Below, piece by piece: positions 32,619-45,800 of a DNA stretch of 64,000 nt; positions within the stretch are counted from its first letter, which is position 1; the number at the start of each line of letters is the position of its first letter. The translations under genes and the position numbers were made by a program. The DNA is from Viola odorata. Taxonomy: Eukaryota > Streptophyta > Magnoliopsida > Malpighiales > Violaceae. Below the pieces are notes generated by a model, which was not told the DNA's origin, searched no databases, and saw nothing but the letters and a program-made list of their open reading frames with translations. The stretch spans positions 12,456,564 through 12,520,563 of the forward strand of contig OY829541.1 of NCBI GenBank assembly GCA_963691705.1, read 5' to 3'.

Positions 32619-33388
32619 TTTTCATTTTTGAAGTCTAGTTAGGGGGAGCCTGTGCGGAGTAGCTTGCTTTCGAGGAGCTATCGTGAACCTGAAAAAGGGA
32701 AAAACACAGAAAAAGTAAATACAAGTGGGGATATACAGGTGATATGCAATCCCGAGGCCTCCACATTTGCTCATTCGTTTTCCGGCCACACTTTCATTTG
32801 ATATTTTCAAGGAGGTCGGTGAGGCGAGGAATCCCAGTGGTTGACAAGATACGAAGGAAGCCTCTATACATTCCCCTGATATGAAGCCAATCTGAGATGC
32901 TAACGGCGAAGCCCAAATCAGCAGGGGTAACCAATGCCGCTATGCTAGGAAGGTCTCCTTTACGCTATACTCTTGACGATGTAATGTCTGATGCCTGGTA
33001 AACTCAACCGAGGGGAGAGGCGACAATCTTTGGAGTTTTTGTGATAAACTAGGAAGACATGGCCATGAGTGAGTGATACTCGGATGTTTTGAATACTTGT
33101 TCTGATTTTTCGGAATTTCGGTGAGATGATTGTGTTTTACCCCGGGGGGAATTTTTTTTTTTTTTTTTTTTTTTTGTTTTTGAGTTTATATTGGAGGGAT
33201 AGTTGATTGGAAAAGATGAGTCGATTTAATAAATATCCGAAAGAGTACGACTTTATTAAAAAGCGTTTACAAAATATGGTAGACTTGCCAACTTCCTAAA
33301 TTCATCAAAAATGGCTAGGATAGATGAAATTAGGGGTCCTAGCTAAACAGAACAGATGGGCCGATCTCCAAGCCTTTCCCTAAAGGTG
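32619..33388 (-). other. Spacer between ORF1 and gag of element II
   Basis: 770 bp without a credible ORF. It contains a T24 run (33152-33175) and is otherwise mixed sequence. Confidence 0.7.
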
Positions 33389-35110
33389 TCATTCCTGGGC
33401 GTCCGAGTCCTGCTGCCAAAGGTACTCCATCGAAGCCAACTCCCCTTTCTTCATCTCTAACTCAGCCTCTAAAGCGGTAATTCGGTTTTGCAGTACTTGG
33501 TTGTTCCTTTCTCCCAAGTCTGCGCGAGTAGTCAAAACCCTTATCGTTGAATCCCTGTCTTCAATTATGGCACTTGATGCTTCTCTTTTGCGGGTTTCAC
33601 TGCTCAAGCGTTCCTTAAAGGCCCTGAGGGCCACATTCTTTTGTACTGTTTGTACGCGGACGAACTCCTTGTGCTGCCTGTCCAGTTCATTCATCTGGAC
33701 CTTTAAGCCACATTGACGAGCTTCGGCCATATCCCTTTCCTCTATCATCAGATCTCGTTCTTCTTGTGCTGCTAGCATCTGTTCTACCACTTGAGCGTAA
33801 GCCATGACATCCATTCCTTCGCTCACTTACGATTCCCCTTCTTCTTCCATCGGTTTTTGATTTTCTAGGCGAGGTAAGACATTACCATTAACTCGTCTCG
33901 ACCTCCACTGTGGATATTCTGGTATTGTGGTTGCAGAGATGCCGTGCCCTTTGAGGCAGAAAGGGTAGGCCCAGTCATGGGCGTACAGCTGAATGTTCTG
34001 ATATTCTCCAGCGTGTGGCAGGTCTGATTTCGTCATGCCAAAAGTTACTGGAATGATTTGGGTGATGCGAAACTGTCTGAGGACGAGGGCCGGACAATAG
34101 TGAACGCATCCCCATGCTCCGATCAAAGGAACCCAAGGTAAGTGTCAGCAGCAGACGATGGGATTGGAAGTCTGCAGCCACTTGGCGTGCCAACTGAAGT
34201 CTTCTTCTGAGAGATTTATGAATCGGTTGATCCAGACATCCTTATTTTCCATCTCCCATCTATCCGTGGTCATTGCATTGATAACCATGAGAAGAGGACA
34301 TGACCTTATGTAACTTGCGAAGAAAATGGTCTGATCAGGAATCTGCTTGAAGTGGCTGACCAACCATACTGTCAACAACTGGGTGCAACATGTAAGTCTC
34401 CCTTTCCCTTTTCTTCGACAAGAGTCCAAGGAGCGAAAGGTCTCGGCCAGAATGGTTGTTGTAGGATTGATGGCATTTGTTTCCATCTCGTAAAAGATGT
34501 TGGCTGCTGCAAAGTCGATGACATTCCTCATTTTCGGAAAGAGGACAAATCCTACAATGACGAAGGCCAGAATCCTTAAGCATTTCTTTCCGTTGGACAA
34601 TCGAAAGCGTGCCTCAATATCTGAGCAGCACCAGAAGTAGTCCCCCTCTCTGACACGAGTAGTGATTCCTAACAGCTTATCGAGCCTTATTTTGACACTT
34701 GAGGAGTCGAGTCGAACATTCTGGTATATGGCCGATATAGGAGAGGTGAAGCACATCAGAGCTGAGTACTCCTCTAGCGTAGGGGTCAAGTCTACCTCTT
34801 TGTCGAAAGAGAAGCACCGATAATAGGGATCCCAGAATTTTAGGGCTGCCCGGATGCAACCCCAATCAGTCTTTACATCAACTAGGGTCAGTAGCTTTCC
34901 ATAAATACCCTCAAACTGTGTCTCTTCATCTTCAGTCAGCTCATTTCTCAACATCCGAATCCTAGTTAAGTAAAAGTCCACGACTTCTACTTTTATCTTG
35001 GTGGTGATGTCAGGGGCGAACCCACGTTCCAACAGATCTCCTTGGGCAGCTTGATCGTCGAAGCTTCGTCCCCCGAAAATATTAAATGAAAGTAGTGTAG
35101 GTGCTGACAT
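33389..35110 (-). pseudogene. Ogre ORF1, about 573 codons with two stops
   Basis: The extra ORF that Ogre elements carry before gag; similar plant proteins are annotated as a domain of unknown function (I recall DUF7745). Residues 1-320 are globular with aromatic-rich motifs (WDPYYRCFSF, LAFVIVGFVLFP). TGA at 34145-34147 and TAA at 33827-33829 interrupt the same frame. After the second stop about 140 codons encode a continuous coiled coil (EERDLMIEERDMAEAR, LQNRITALEAELEMKKGEL). The second stop lies inside GTAAGT, a perfect plant splice donor, but the frame stays open beyond it, so I treat it as a nonsense change. The function of ORF1 is unknown. Confidence 0.8.
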
Positions 35111-35629
35111 GTCGAATGAGCAAAATGGGTCCTATGGGACAAAAATAAAATTTTAAATGCAAAGCAACCTGCATGGGTAAGAAATTTACAGTTCGTATAA
35201 AAGAAAGAAAAATCATGTCAATATGCCAACAAGACAAATAGAGCCACGACAAACAGGTATAATCATGATGCACATGCTGGGGCTCTGATTCCGACACCTC
35301 TAACTGGCTTGAATGGTTCTCGGATGATACCATGAAAAGGTCCCTAAAGTGTCGTCCAGTCGCCCGATTTCTTGCGAAATCGTATAACCTTTCGACTGGC
35401 TTTAGGGGTTCATCCGAGTTGGGATTGGTGAACACTACCCAGGACATGTGTCCTAGGGCGTCACTACTACCCTCCTATTTTGGTAATTGTCCCCTGGGTG
35501 TAGGGCGCTATGAAATGCATATGACAATTGATAAAGCAAATAAATAAACAGGCCCGCAATTGATCAAAGCAAATAAATAAACAAATAAAACACCTCTCTA
35601 AAAAGATAAAATCGGCTCTAACCCTAAAA
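35111..35629 (-). other. 5' leader of element II
   Basis: About 520 bp between PBS and ORF1 with no credible ORF. Confidence 0.7.
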
Positions 35630-35648
35630 GTCCCCAGTGAAGTCACCA
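35630..35648 (-). promoter_or_regulatory. Primer binding site of element II
   Basis: TGGTGACTTCACTGGGGAC on the minus strand, three bases after the LTR end. It resembles the TGGCGACTCCGCTGGGGAC of known Ogre elements (tRNA-Arg type) with three differences. Confidence 0.8.
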
Positions 35649-36470
35649 AACTGTCGCGCCTCAGAAATTTAAAAAAAATTCGCGAGTGTGCAACGAAATT
35701 TGAGACCTTACAATGCTCGGCGTAAAAGGGACGCCTAGCAGCATGCAATGAAGTCGCCACCCTAATTTGGTTGCTAGGCTTAGGGAACCCTAATCGTCAT
35801 GGCATAGGAAATATAATAAGTAAAAAACTAAAGGCACAAAAAAAAAGGGTCTGGACCCCAGACAAAGGTTCGGGGTCGTATTATGGTCTCGGGAAGGTGT
35901 TAGGCACCCGAGACACATCCGAAAACGGTTATCGGTTGATGAGAGAGGTGTTTAAAAAGGTGTTTGAGAAATGCGTTTTGAAAAAGGGGGCCCTTAGAGG
36001 AATCGTCACTTTAGTCTTTATTATGATCGTGATGGGACTGAATTTTCCGTAAGACTGAATGAGCGCCCTCTTATTTCATCATCGGGCCATGCATGATTAA
36101 ATTAATTGCTACGTGATCCTAACATGGATTGCTACCAGAGTACCATTTTAAATGATGGATTTAAAATGATAGTTTGCTGTGGGATCGAAAGTCCCCATGT
36201 ACATGCAGTCAATATAAGCGAGAATTAAAATCACATGAACGCGGCATTTTAAGAAAGTCTTTAAACACGTTGTGCATGTGGGTTGATTTTAGTTCTAGCA
36301 GTTCTATGTATCATGCATACAATGGATATTTGCAGAAAGCACCGAATAAATAAAAAGGAATCGAAAGGCGTACTTTCGAGCGAAGCTTGAAACTAAAACC
36401 TGCAAAATGAGAGTGTTAGCGATAGCTCGAGAAATAAATAAGCAATTTATGAGTGCAAGATTTTAAATGA

Positions 36471-37231
36471 CAGTTGATTGTACACGAGAAATGATGGATT
36501 TCACGCATACGAAATGAGATGCTGAGTTTGGTTGTATGCGAAAAATGATTGATTTTAAGCATACGAGAATTTATTGCTAGGTGATTGCATGCGAAAAATG
36601 ATGGATTTTTCGTATGTGAGAATTTAAATGCTAGTTGATTGCATGCGAAAAATGATGGATTTTACGCATGTGAGAATTAAAATGCTAGTTGATTGCATGC
36701 GACAAATGATGGATTTTACGCATGTGAGAATTTAAATGCTAGTTGATTGCATGCGGAAAATGATGGATTTTACGCATATGAGAATTAAAATGCTAGTTGT
36801 TTGCATGCGAAAAATGATGGATTTTACGCATGTGAGAATTTAAATGCTAGTTGATTGCATGCGAAAAATGATGGATTTTACGCATGTGAGAATTTAAATG
36901 CTAGTTGATTGCATGCGAAAAATGATGGATTTTACGCATGTGAGAATTTAAATGCTAGTTGATTGTATGCGAAAAATGATGGATTTTACGCATGTGAGAA
37001 TTTAAATGCTAGTTGATTGCATGCGAAAAATGATGGATTTTGAGCATGCGAGAATTTAAAATGCTGCGTTGATTACATGCGAAAAATGATGGATTTTAGG
37101 CATGCGAGAATTTAAGTGCGAGGTTGATTGCATGCGAAAAATGATTAATTTTACGCATACGAGAATTTAAAATGCTGCGTTGATTACATGCGAAAAATGA
37201 TGGATTTTAGGCATGCGAGAATGAAATGCTG
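36471..37231 (-). repeat. 54-bp tandem array in the right LTR
   Basis: Same unit and number of units as 17065-17830, but the early units keep GCATGCG where the left array has GCGTGCG. Confidence 0.9.
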
Positions 37232-38196
37232 TTTTGATAAGATCGAAAAAAAGTTAAATGTTGTTGGTGATTTACAGGGAATAAAAACAGTTTGATGATT
37301 GGCAGAAAATAAAACAAGTTGATAATGCAGAAATGAGCAGTTGGATATTTGCAAAAATAAGCAGTTGAATATTTACGAGAATTAAAATGCGACCGACCAT
37401 ATAGGCGGTATTTTGAATTTAAAGTGCGGAAAATTAAAGTGCAGAAAATTAAAGTGCGAAAAATTAAAGTGCAGAAAACTAAAGTGCGGAAAATTAAAGT
37501 GCAGAAAAGTAAAGTGCAGAAAATTAAAGTGCAGAAAATTAAACAGATGATAAGTTGCGGAAAGATTTCCAGCAGTTTGCGAAAAATTAAAGCAGTTGAA
37601 TATTTACGAAAATTAAAATGCGACCGACCATATAGGCGGTATTGAATTTAAATTGCTGAAAGTAAATTGCTGAAATTTAAAGTGCGGGAAATTAAACAGT
37701 TGATAATTTGCGGAAGGATTTCCAGCAGTTTTGCAAAAAATTAAAGCAGTTGAATATTTACGAAAATTAAAATGCGACCGATCATGTAGGCGGTATTGAA
37801 TTTAAATTGCCGAAAGTAAATTGCTGAAATTTAAAGTGCGGATAATTTAAACAGTTGATAAGTGCGACCGACCATGTAGGCGGTATTGAATTTAAATTGC
37901 CAAAAGTAAATTGCAGAATTAAAGTGCGAATAATTTAAACAGTTGATAAGTGCGACCGACCATGTAGGCGGTATTGAATTTAAATTGCCGAAAGTAAATT
38001 GCAGAATTAAAGTGCGAATAATTAAACAGTTGATATTTACAGAAAATAAACAGTTGATATTACAGAAAATTAAAAGTGTTAGTACGACAAATAATCATAC
38101 GAAGCATACGAGTATTTTACGAAAAAACGTGATCCGAAGTTTGGAAAACAATTGAAAATGGGCTGGGCCCAATTGAAGAATGAAAAGAAGTGAAAA

Positions 38197-38353
38197 ATGG
38201 GCCAGGAATAGTGCCTGGCCCATGAGAATTTAAAAGGGAATGGGCCAAGCCCATTCCCGCGTGAACAGTGCCGTTGGCCTGGCACTGTTCATTCGTCACC
38301 TTTCTTGGTCGCCGGCGTACTGCCGGCGGCACAGCTCCGGCCACAAGTGGCCG
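38197..38353 (-). other. Cluster of five perfect hairpins in the right LTR
   Basis: Copy of 18995-19151 at a constant offset of 19202; all five stems are kept. Confidence 0.85.
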
Positions 38354-38778
38354 ATTTGAAAACCGTTCATACCGAAATGTTCGTCTCTTCGACGACTTCC
38401 CAACCGTACCAACCCCGATTTTTAATTTGACTCGTAAAAAATTTAATTTCGAAAAAACGAGAAAACCGTTAATTATCGAAAACTAATTAATTCGCACAAA
38501 CAAACCGACGATTTTTAAAAGTGAAAGTGTGTATTTAATCTATGTTATGTGTGTGAATTAATGACATAAAAGAAAGCAATTAAATTGCTCAAACAAGAGG
38601 CAAACGAATTTATACAAAACTTTGGCTTAAAAGCCGAAAAAAGGCTAGAGAGAGAAAGCTCACCTCAAGGCCTTGAACTTGGACGATCTTCACTTGAAAT
38701 AAGTAACTGATCAAAGGAGGGAGAGAGGGCAAGAAAGCTTGCTGATTTGGTGCCTCTAATGCGTTGGAGGAGGGTGAC

Positions 38779-38786
38779 TATTTATA
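38779..38786 (-). promoter_or_regulatory. TATA box of element II, right (5') LTR
   Basis: TATAAATA on the minus strand, the likely promoter of element II. A CGG/AGTC difference in the flank slightly breaks the inverted repeat seen at 19577. Confidence 0.75.
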
Positions 38787-39718
38787 GCCGAAGATCGCGT
38801 GAGGAGGGAGACGCGGGGCTGCGCGTGGTGGCCGGCTGGTCGCGGTGGCAAGGCTAGGGTGCTAGCCGTGATGATGGCGGAGGGACAGGAAGCTACGGAC
38901 GCGATGGGAGCAGGTGGCTCGGGCGTGGGCTGCTTCGCTGCACTCCTTTGTCACTGTTCACGTGCATTATGCATGTTAATTCAAGGGCCATTGATCTGGT
39001 TGACTTTCCTTGGTTGACCAGATCAATGGCCATGATCAAATGGCCTTTTATCTGATTTAAATGGTCTCGAGCCGGTTCCCGCGAACAAACGTTCTGACTT
39101 TTTGAGCCGAAGGTACCGTCGCGTAGAGAAAAATATGACGGGTTTAACCGTCTACAGCGAGTGACGAGAATTTTTCGTTTAACGTGCTTATTTTCGTGTT
39201 CAAAAACGTGAAACGTTTGAACGGAAAAATAAAGACGTTACGCCGAAAATTACAAGAAACGCTGTAGACCGTTGTGAGCAGAAAAAAAGCTAGCAACTAG
39301 TTGATAGAAAACATTTTAAAGTCAAGCTATTGTCCGAGCGGACTTACTCGGGTCCAATAAAAGCTCGAATAAAAATAATAATAAAATAATAAAAATACTA
39401 AAAAATGCGCTAAAATATTAAAAATCCTAAAATTCATGTGATGACCTAAAACGAAGAAAAAACTAGCAAACGACTGCCGGATAGTCAAAAAATGTGGCTT
39501 TTAAGGCTAAAAATAATAATGATAATAATAATGAAAATGTGTGCCGAAAAATTAAAAATGCGATTTCGAAAGCTGACGATGCTAACGATGACGCTAAAAT
39601 GCAACGAGACACCTAGAAATGCTAGCGACATTAAATCAACTGAAAATGACCGTAAATTAGCTAAATAACGGAAATGCTAAAATTAAATAAAAATGGCGTC
39701 AAAATTCGGGTATCAACA

Positions 39719-39723
39719 AGAAC
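39719..39723. repeat. Target duplication of element II, right copy (AGAAC)
   Basis: Identical to 16238-16242. The pre-insertion sequence was therefore ...GAAACAGAAC joined to AGATGAAG.... Confidence 0.95.
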
Positions 39724-40969
39724 AGATGAAGAAATAGAGAAACAAAACCATAATCATATATATAGATACCAACATTAAATAATTACAACAAAACCTACAT
39801 CATTTTCATCAAACCTTCTAGCAACATAAATCCAGATTCAAACCGAAAATGAAGTATATAAAAAATTTAAAAAAATCCCCGAATCCCATTAGAAAAAGAC
39901 AATACAACCTGAGGTCAAAGCCTTTCACTCTCTTCAATATAGGAATGACATTGCGGGGCACATCCATGGTTGTAAGGTCCTTTCCGATACCCAAAACCCT
40001 AACTTTCGACGGTAGCTTCTCATGAGCAAGGATAAGCCAGAAATGACATTTCCTATTTGCCCAACCGAATCAATTTCATCATGTTTGAACCTTGCGTTTT
40101 TTTTTTTTTTTTTAAGAAACGAGGATGAGAGCTGATGAAGAGAGAAGGAGAGGATGGAGAAGAGCGTATCAGCGACTATTGAATCGTTATGATTCATGTT
40201 TCCAATCAATTTCAAAAATGGCCAGCTATTTCTACTTTCCTCCATTTAGCCACTGTGTGACGCGTTGTTCGACCAGAAAACGACTGGTCGTTTGAGGGTA
40301 TTTTTGTCAAAACACAAACAAAGTGGACACAGTTGCCAATAACTTCAATTAAAAAAGGACAACGTTTTTGGGCTAAAACGTCCATTATTTATGGACAGAG
40401 GGAGTATTTATTAATTAAGGTTTTTTTCCAATTATTAATTTTTTATTAACCGATGCATTTAAAATTCTGTTATAAAAAATTAATTTTTTTCTGTTGTTCT
40501 TACTAACCTCTTGTTGCTTAATTTTCTTAAACTATGTGACTTGTGTCGCTACGTCACTTAATTAAATGGAGGTGAGTAAATATTTTCTCTCTACCACTTA
40601 AGCTATAGTAGTATTAGTGTTTTGAGATATTATTTCTTTCTGTGGAGATGCTGTGTCAATATCATCCTCGTGTGAATTATGTCATTTTTATTTGGAAGTA
40701 TCAAAACTTTAAAAAATGTGCAATCAAGCTGTGACCCGATAACCCTTCATAAAAAATTACTAGTTATCTTTTATTTTTATTAAAAAAACTTAATTTATAA
40801 AATATTTTACTTTAACTCTATAGTTTAAAAATTTATAATATCCACCCTATAGTTTTTTTTCTACGAGGAATCCTTGATTTTTTATTTTACTAGAAGAACC
40901 TTTGAACTTGTTCTAAAAAATGATAACAAAAGAAGTATTGATTTATTGTTGCGAAAAAATAAAATAATT
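39724..40969. other. A/T-rich flanking DNA
   Basis: No credible gene. T-rich run at about 40099-40114. At 40384-40405 a Stowaway-like terminal sequence (GGACAGAGGGAGTA) is present without a recognisable partner end upstream, so it is probably a truncated inverted-repeat element. Confidence 0.5.
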
Positions 40970-42266
40970 CCCAAGTACCTCCTTTAAAATGACTGATTTA
41001 GCACCTCTTTTTTTATGCTTTTAAATGGCACTTGCATTCAAATGAAATGTCACATTTGGTACCTCCCTCTAACACAGTTAGTCCGTGACCGTTATATGTC
41101 CTATATGGCACGACATGTCGGACGCCACGTCACAGGTTGCTGACATGTGATGCCACGCCAGCAACCCGACCCGGAAACCATTTGTTTTTTAAAAATGGAC
41201 CTTAGCAAACGACCCATCGTTCACTCCTTTGTAAATTATAAATGTGTTGCAGTTATGCTTACGTGTCTACTTTAAAAATTAAAACAATTCTTTTCTCCTT
41301 CACTTCATCTTCTTCTTCGCCTCTTTTTCTCTGCAAATTCTTTGTCAATTTTTATTTTTTACTTTTCACTTCATCTTCCTCCAAGCCACGACCCACATTT
41401 TCCTTCACCTAAGATCTACAATTTATATTTTATGGGATAAATTAAAGGGAAAAAAAGAATAAATTAATGGACTCAACCATGTTAATTATTTCCGATTTTG
41501 AAATTACAGAGAGAAAAAGCAATGAGGATTGAGGAAAGCTAAAGTGAAAATTAAATTGTAATGTAGTTTTGGTTCTGATTGAAGCCGCAACCATCACCGC
41601 CGGCATCATCTCTCTCTCTCGTCCCAATCGCCGTCGCAACGTCACGCCCTTACCGCCACCGACACAGGCTTTCTATTTTAAAACCTTTTTTTATTCATAA
41701 CACGAGAACAAGGAACATAGAAAATTGCAGATCTGGAAAAAGCAAACTTGTTTCTCAACAATCAGATATGATATCTCAGATATAATCTCACTTTCTCTGC
41801 CCAAGAACCATAAAAAAAGATGGACTCCATGGTTCTAGGGTTTTCACGAGCGTTGAAGGATGGGATTTTCACGTTTATTTGGGAATTGATTCGGATTCTA
41901 GGGCTTGGATTGCAAGAGTGAAAGAGAAGGGAAGAGTGAAGAGCGAAGGGAAAGAAGAACAAAGTAGTGTGCGTTGTTGGAGGCAAAAACCAGGTGTTTA
42001 ATAAATGGAGTGAACGACGCGTCGTTTTCTAAGGTCCATTTTTTTTTTAAAAATGGTTTCCGGGTCGGGTTGCTAACATGGCATCACACATCAGCAACCT
42101 ATGACGTGGCGTCCGATGCGTCGTGCCACGTAGGACATATAACGGTCACGAACTAATAGTGTTAAGGGGAGGTACCAAATGTGACATTTCATTTGAGTAC
42201 AGATGCCATTTAAAGAGAAAAAAAAGAGGTGCCAAATTAGTCATTTAAATGGAATGCAGGTGCCAA
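40970..42266. mobile_element. Non-autonomous DNA element with about 270-bp terminal inverted repeats
   Basis: Inverted repeats at 40970-41240 and 41997-42266, about 80% alike by eye; they share segments such as ACCGTTATATGTCCTA and CAACCCGACCCGGAAACCA. The length suggests a Mutator-like element. The inner 750 bp has no transposase ORF. The flanks (AAAATAATT versus AAAAATTCT) give no clear target duplication. The right end lies about 100 bp before the ATG of the gene at 42370. Confidence 0.7.
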
Positions 42267-42369
42267 AAATTCTATTTTCCCATTTTTCATTGAGCAAGGA
42301 ACCATTCATTTTCCTTTCATCTGTTCTCCTTCCCCTTCCACTGAGCAGAACAGACCATAGCCAATAGCC

Positions 42370-42870
42370 ATGGATGTCTCCGATTCAACCTCTTCTATTT
42401 GGCAAGAGATTGAGCTTTCCGAGAGGTAATTCTATATCTTTACTTCTCTATATTCTTCTACAAGCCCCTATCTTATTTAATTTTATATGGGTTCTCCTCT
42501 CCTTTCCCCCCTTACTTTCAGCTACCTTGTTTGCTCAATGTACGAGGAGGCTGCATCTTTATCTTCCTCCCTGATAAAGTATTTACTAGAACGCCACCAT
42601 CCTAAAGGTACCACCAGTTCGTCTTTAAATGATAGTGGGTTGCTTGATATGTTGGAAGTTGCGGGTATGGTGTTGGTTCAGTCTTTGAACCAGCTTGGCA
42701 GGTGAGGTAAACCATTCGTATAGCATCTGTGGTTTTAATTTTACTATTGGAGTATGACAATGGAATTTTATGAAGTTGGGTTTCTGCTTTAGGGCTTTAG
42801 AGATTGTGAAAGAGCTCCAATTGCTGTTCATTTCTGCAGCGGCTATGCCTGTCCAAGTTCTTCTCACCGG
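42370..42870 (+). CDS. Host gene, first three exons only; APEM9/DAYU-like N-terminus
   Basis: Exons 42370-42425, 42522-42701 and 42793-42870, each with GT/AG borders and consistent phase; all introns split a codon after two bases. The 105-residue translation starts MDVSDSTSSIWQEIEL and contains SYLVCSMYEEAASLSSS, LLDMLEVAGMVLVQSL and LQLLFISAAAMPVQVLLTG. From memory this resembles APEM9/DAYU, the plant PEX26-like membrane anchor that tethers the PEX1-PEX6 ATPases to peroxisomes for recycling of the import receptor. I find no later exon, including the expected C-terminal membrane anchor, in the next several kb. It is either a 5' fragment or a gene whose rest was lost or displaced. Confidence 0.5.
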
Positions 42871-45800
42871 GTAGGTTACCTTAGCCCCCTACTACTCCCT
42901 AATATGTATTCATCAGTTGCGGTTTGTTGTCATTTCTAGGTATGGTGTTGGTTTAGTCTAGTGTGCTGGACATTATCACTTTCCTTGTAACAAAATCATT
43001 TCTAGAAAGCTTACCTATAGATGAGATTGCAGCTTCTTCATGTTGGAAGAGGACCTCTGTTTCATGCTATCTTTTACGGGAGAACTAGTAAATGCTAAAA
43101 GACAGTTCCTATCTTTTGTTTATCAATATCATATGATTCATATTTTCTGTATGAATGATTTACTGATCTAATTCTGCTTCCAATAAGTTATAGATGAGAA
43201 AACTTTATTGCTAATGAATTTAGTCTTTCAAAGTTTAGGATATACTTGAGTTCGAACATGCTTGTTTGGTTTACTGGAATTTAGATCAACTGAAACACGT
43301 TATGGGTCTGAAAAAACTGAATTGGAAAATAAACCAAACTGAATCAAGGCTGTCATGTGAAATTTATTTTGTTGGCATTGATTTTGTGATTAGGTATTGT
43401 AATTGGTAGAGTGTAATCATATGTAGAGATGAGCAAAATGCAATCATTATCATTGATGAAAAACTTTATTTTGTCATGTCTATAAATATCTAAGTTGCTG
43501 CTTGAAAGTAAATGTGTTGTATTGGTTGTCTGTTTGGTGTCAAAACCTTTGTAGTATCATTGCCCAAATTGACAGAAATCATATTTTTCTTCTTTTATTC
43601 CCAACCATCCTTGCAGTATTCAACTTTTATGTATATCATATAGATAGGATATTTAAATATAATGCTGAGAATATGCTGACTAGGCATGCATTGGAAGCTT
43701 ATTTAATTGAGGTGTGAAAGAAATTGATACGGCTTGATTTTTTATTCTACCAAAAAATACTAATATATACAAAGTGTATATCCTTGAATAGGAAATTCCA
43801 TATCAATCTATGATGGGAGTTGTGTTTATCTCGATTTGTGATTCAAATTTACGGGGTTGTTGGATTTTTGTGAAATTCTGAGCCAAATTGCATGTCGAGT
43901 CCCCACTTGTTGTATGTTTTCCATTTGAGGTAGTGATCGGTTTTGCTCATCTCATTTCTCTTCCACAAGTCATATGGTACCACTAAGTATAGGCATCGAC
44001 ATCAAATGTCTTGGCGGCAAGACTTACTTTCTTGCTTTCAGACCTTCGACAATCGTCAAAGACTCATTCAAGGTGGTAATCCCATACTACAAATTCTGCC
44101 AGAGAGGACGCTCCTCTAAAGAGGGGAAGACACAATTGTCGATGGTGAGAAATGGAGTGGTCTTGATGGTTGCGACCTCTAGTGGAGGGGCCATGGCCAA
44201 TATTTCGTTTTGAAGGAACTAGACTAGAGCGTGATTGGCAAGAATTGTAAGACGTCATGGTACCTACAAAAAGAACAAACTATAGATATACATATACATT
44301 AGTGAAAAATAAATCGCTCCCTCACGTGTTTACACTCGTGTTTAAGCACTCAAAAAATTTGTACTTACAAAATCTCTCAACTCTTCTTCCAACTGAACTG
44401 TGTCTTGGAAATGTTCAAGCTAGAAATCTCAATTTCAATCACAAGGATTCAATCCACGAATTTATACAAGCCAGAACACAAGAAACACCAAAAATAGTTT
44501 GCTGGAAAAAATTGGACAGTTTTGCGTAACTTCCGAATACGACACGCGAAAAAATAGAAGACAATTGAATTAATTCACAAAATTAAATATGAATACTCCT
44601 AAGACAAAACTCTACAAGTTTCATGCAGGAAAGAAAAGAAAATTCCGGCTGTAACACACTGAAAACAGATCAACAACACAGGAATGACTCTTCTCGGATG
44701 GAAACTGAACGCCGTTATATTTTGGCCAAAATGAAAAAGATATACCCAGAATTTCCAGGAGCTTAAGAAATGAAAATTGTTACGTACAGAATGAAGTTTG
44801 TTGAAACAAATTTTCAGAATTTTCTGACCGTGGAAACATATAAAAAGGACAGACACGAAGATGCATAATGAGAACTCTTGCTTTGAGTCACTCTTTGCTA
44901 TTTTTTATTTTTTTAAATGAGTGACAAGTAGGTCAAAGTGAATGACAAGTAGTCAAAGTGTGAAAGTGTATGACAAGTAGTCCAAGGAGAAGATATTTGT
45001 ATAAATATCTAAAGGAAAACTTTTAGGTTAAGTTACCTAATACTTGGCTAGGAAGAGGGGTGAGAATACTTGGCTAGAAATGGATGAGGTGTGGCCGGCC
45101 ACGTGTGACATCTTGGGATATAAATTAGGGTTTATGAAGAATAAGATGAACACAAACACATATATGTAAGTAATATTTAGCCAACAAGAACAAAGCACCC
45201 TAAAAATGGCAAAATCTAAAAATTATAATAACTTTCCTCAACGAAAGTACGAGATGGATGATGGATTTCTACGGATGGAAAATCAATTTCGATGGATGAA
45301 AAACTTAAAAAAATGATTTTTACGGATGGAAAAATTTTCATCGGATGAACAAAATTTTTCTATGGATGGAAATGAGAAAACCCAACCTAGAAGGCAGCTA
45401 TGAAGCTCCGCTACCACATGATTTAATCTTGGTTTCGTTTTGATGGATGGAACCGAACGCTTATGGAAAACACAGATCTAGCCTTCGTTGGGAGATTGGT
45501 TGATGATGATGGAATAGATGATGAAGTGAAGATGGAGTTGATGCAGCGATTAGATATTAGATTGATGGATGAAATACCAGATAAGGAACTTATAATCTAC
45601 GACAAACCCTCCTAAATCTAGTTTAGGCAACCTTGTCACAAAGAAAGTTAGGATCTCTACTCTAGATCGACCCTCTCAAGGCTTGCTTGAGTAACCCGAC
45701 CGTTAGAGAAGATGATGAACCATAAAACCCTAGTTTAGCACTTAAGGTGCATTTGTTCTTTGTAGAGGAGAAAACTCAACAAAACAAAGACCCTTAATTC

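Larger units (their letters stand above)
16243..39718 (-). mobile_element. Element II: Ogre-type (Tat clade) Ty3/Gypsy retrotransposon, 23.5 kb
   Basis: Complete insertion with 4.1-4.3-kb LTRs, a perfect 5-bp target duplication and an internal region read on the minus strand. Ogre hallmarks are all present: great length, an extra ORF1 before gag, a probable intron between protease and RT, a second archaeal-type RNase H before integrase, and a long repeat-rich 3' region. The LTRs are nearly identical apart from one 204-bp duplication, so it is young. All long ORFs carry stops or small indels, so it is not autonomous. Confidence 0.95.
35652..39718 (-). repeat. 5' LTR of element II (4067 bp, right side)
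   Basis: Plus strand TGTCGCG...GTATCAACA. Matches 16243-20516 apart from about 1-1.5% substitutions by eye and the missing 204-bp duplication. It carries the 54-bp array (36471-37231), hairpin cluster (38197-38353) and TATA box (38779-38786). Confidence 0.95.

Noticed and set aside
43974..44213. 79-codon plus-strand ORF
   Set aside because: No recognised motif, no splice or promoter context and not in phase with the truncated gene upstream.
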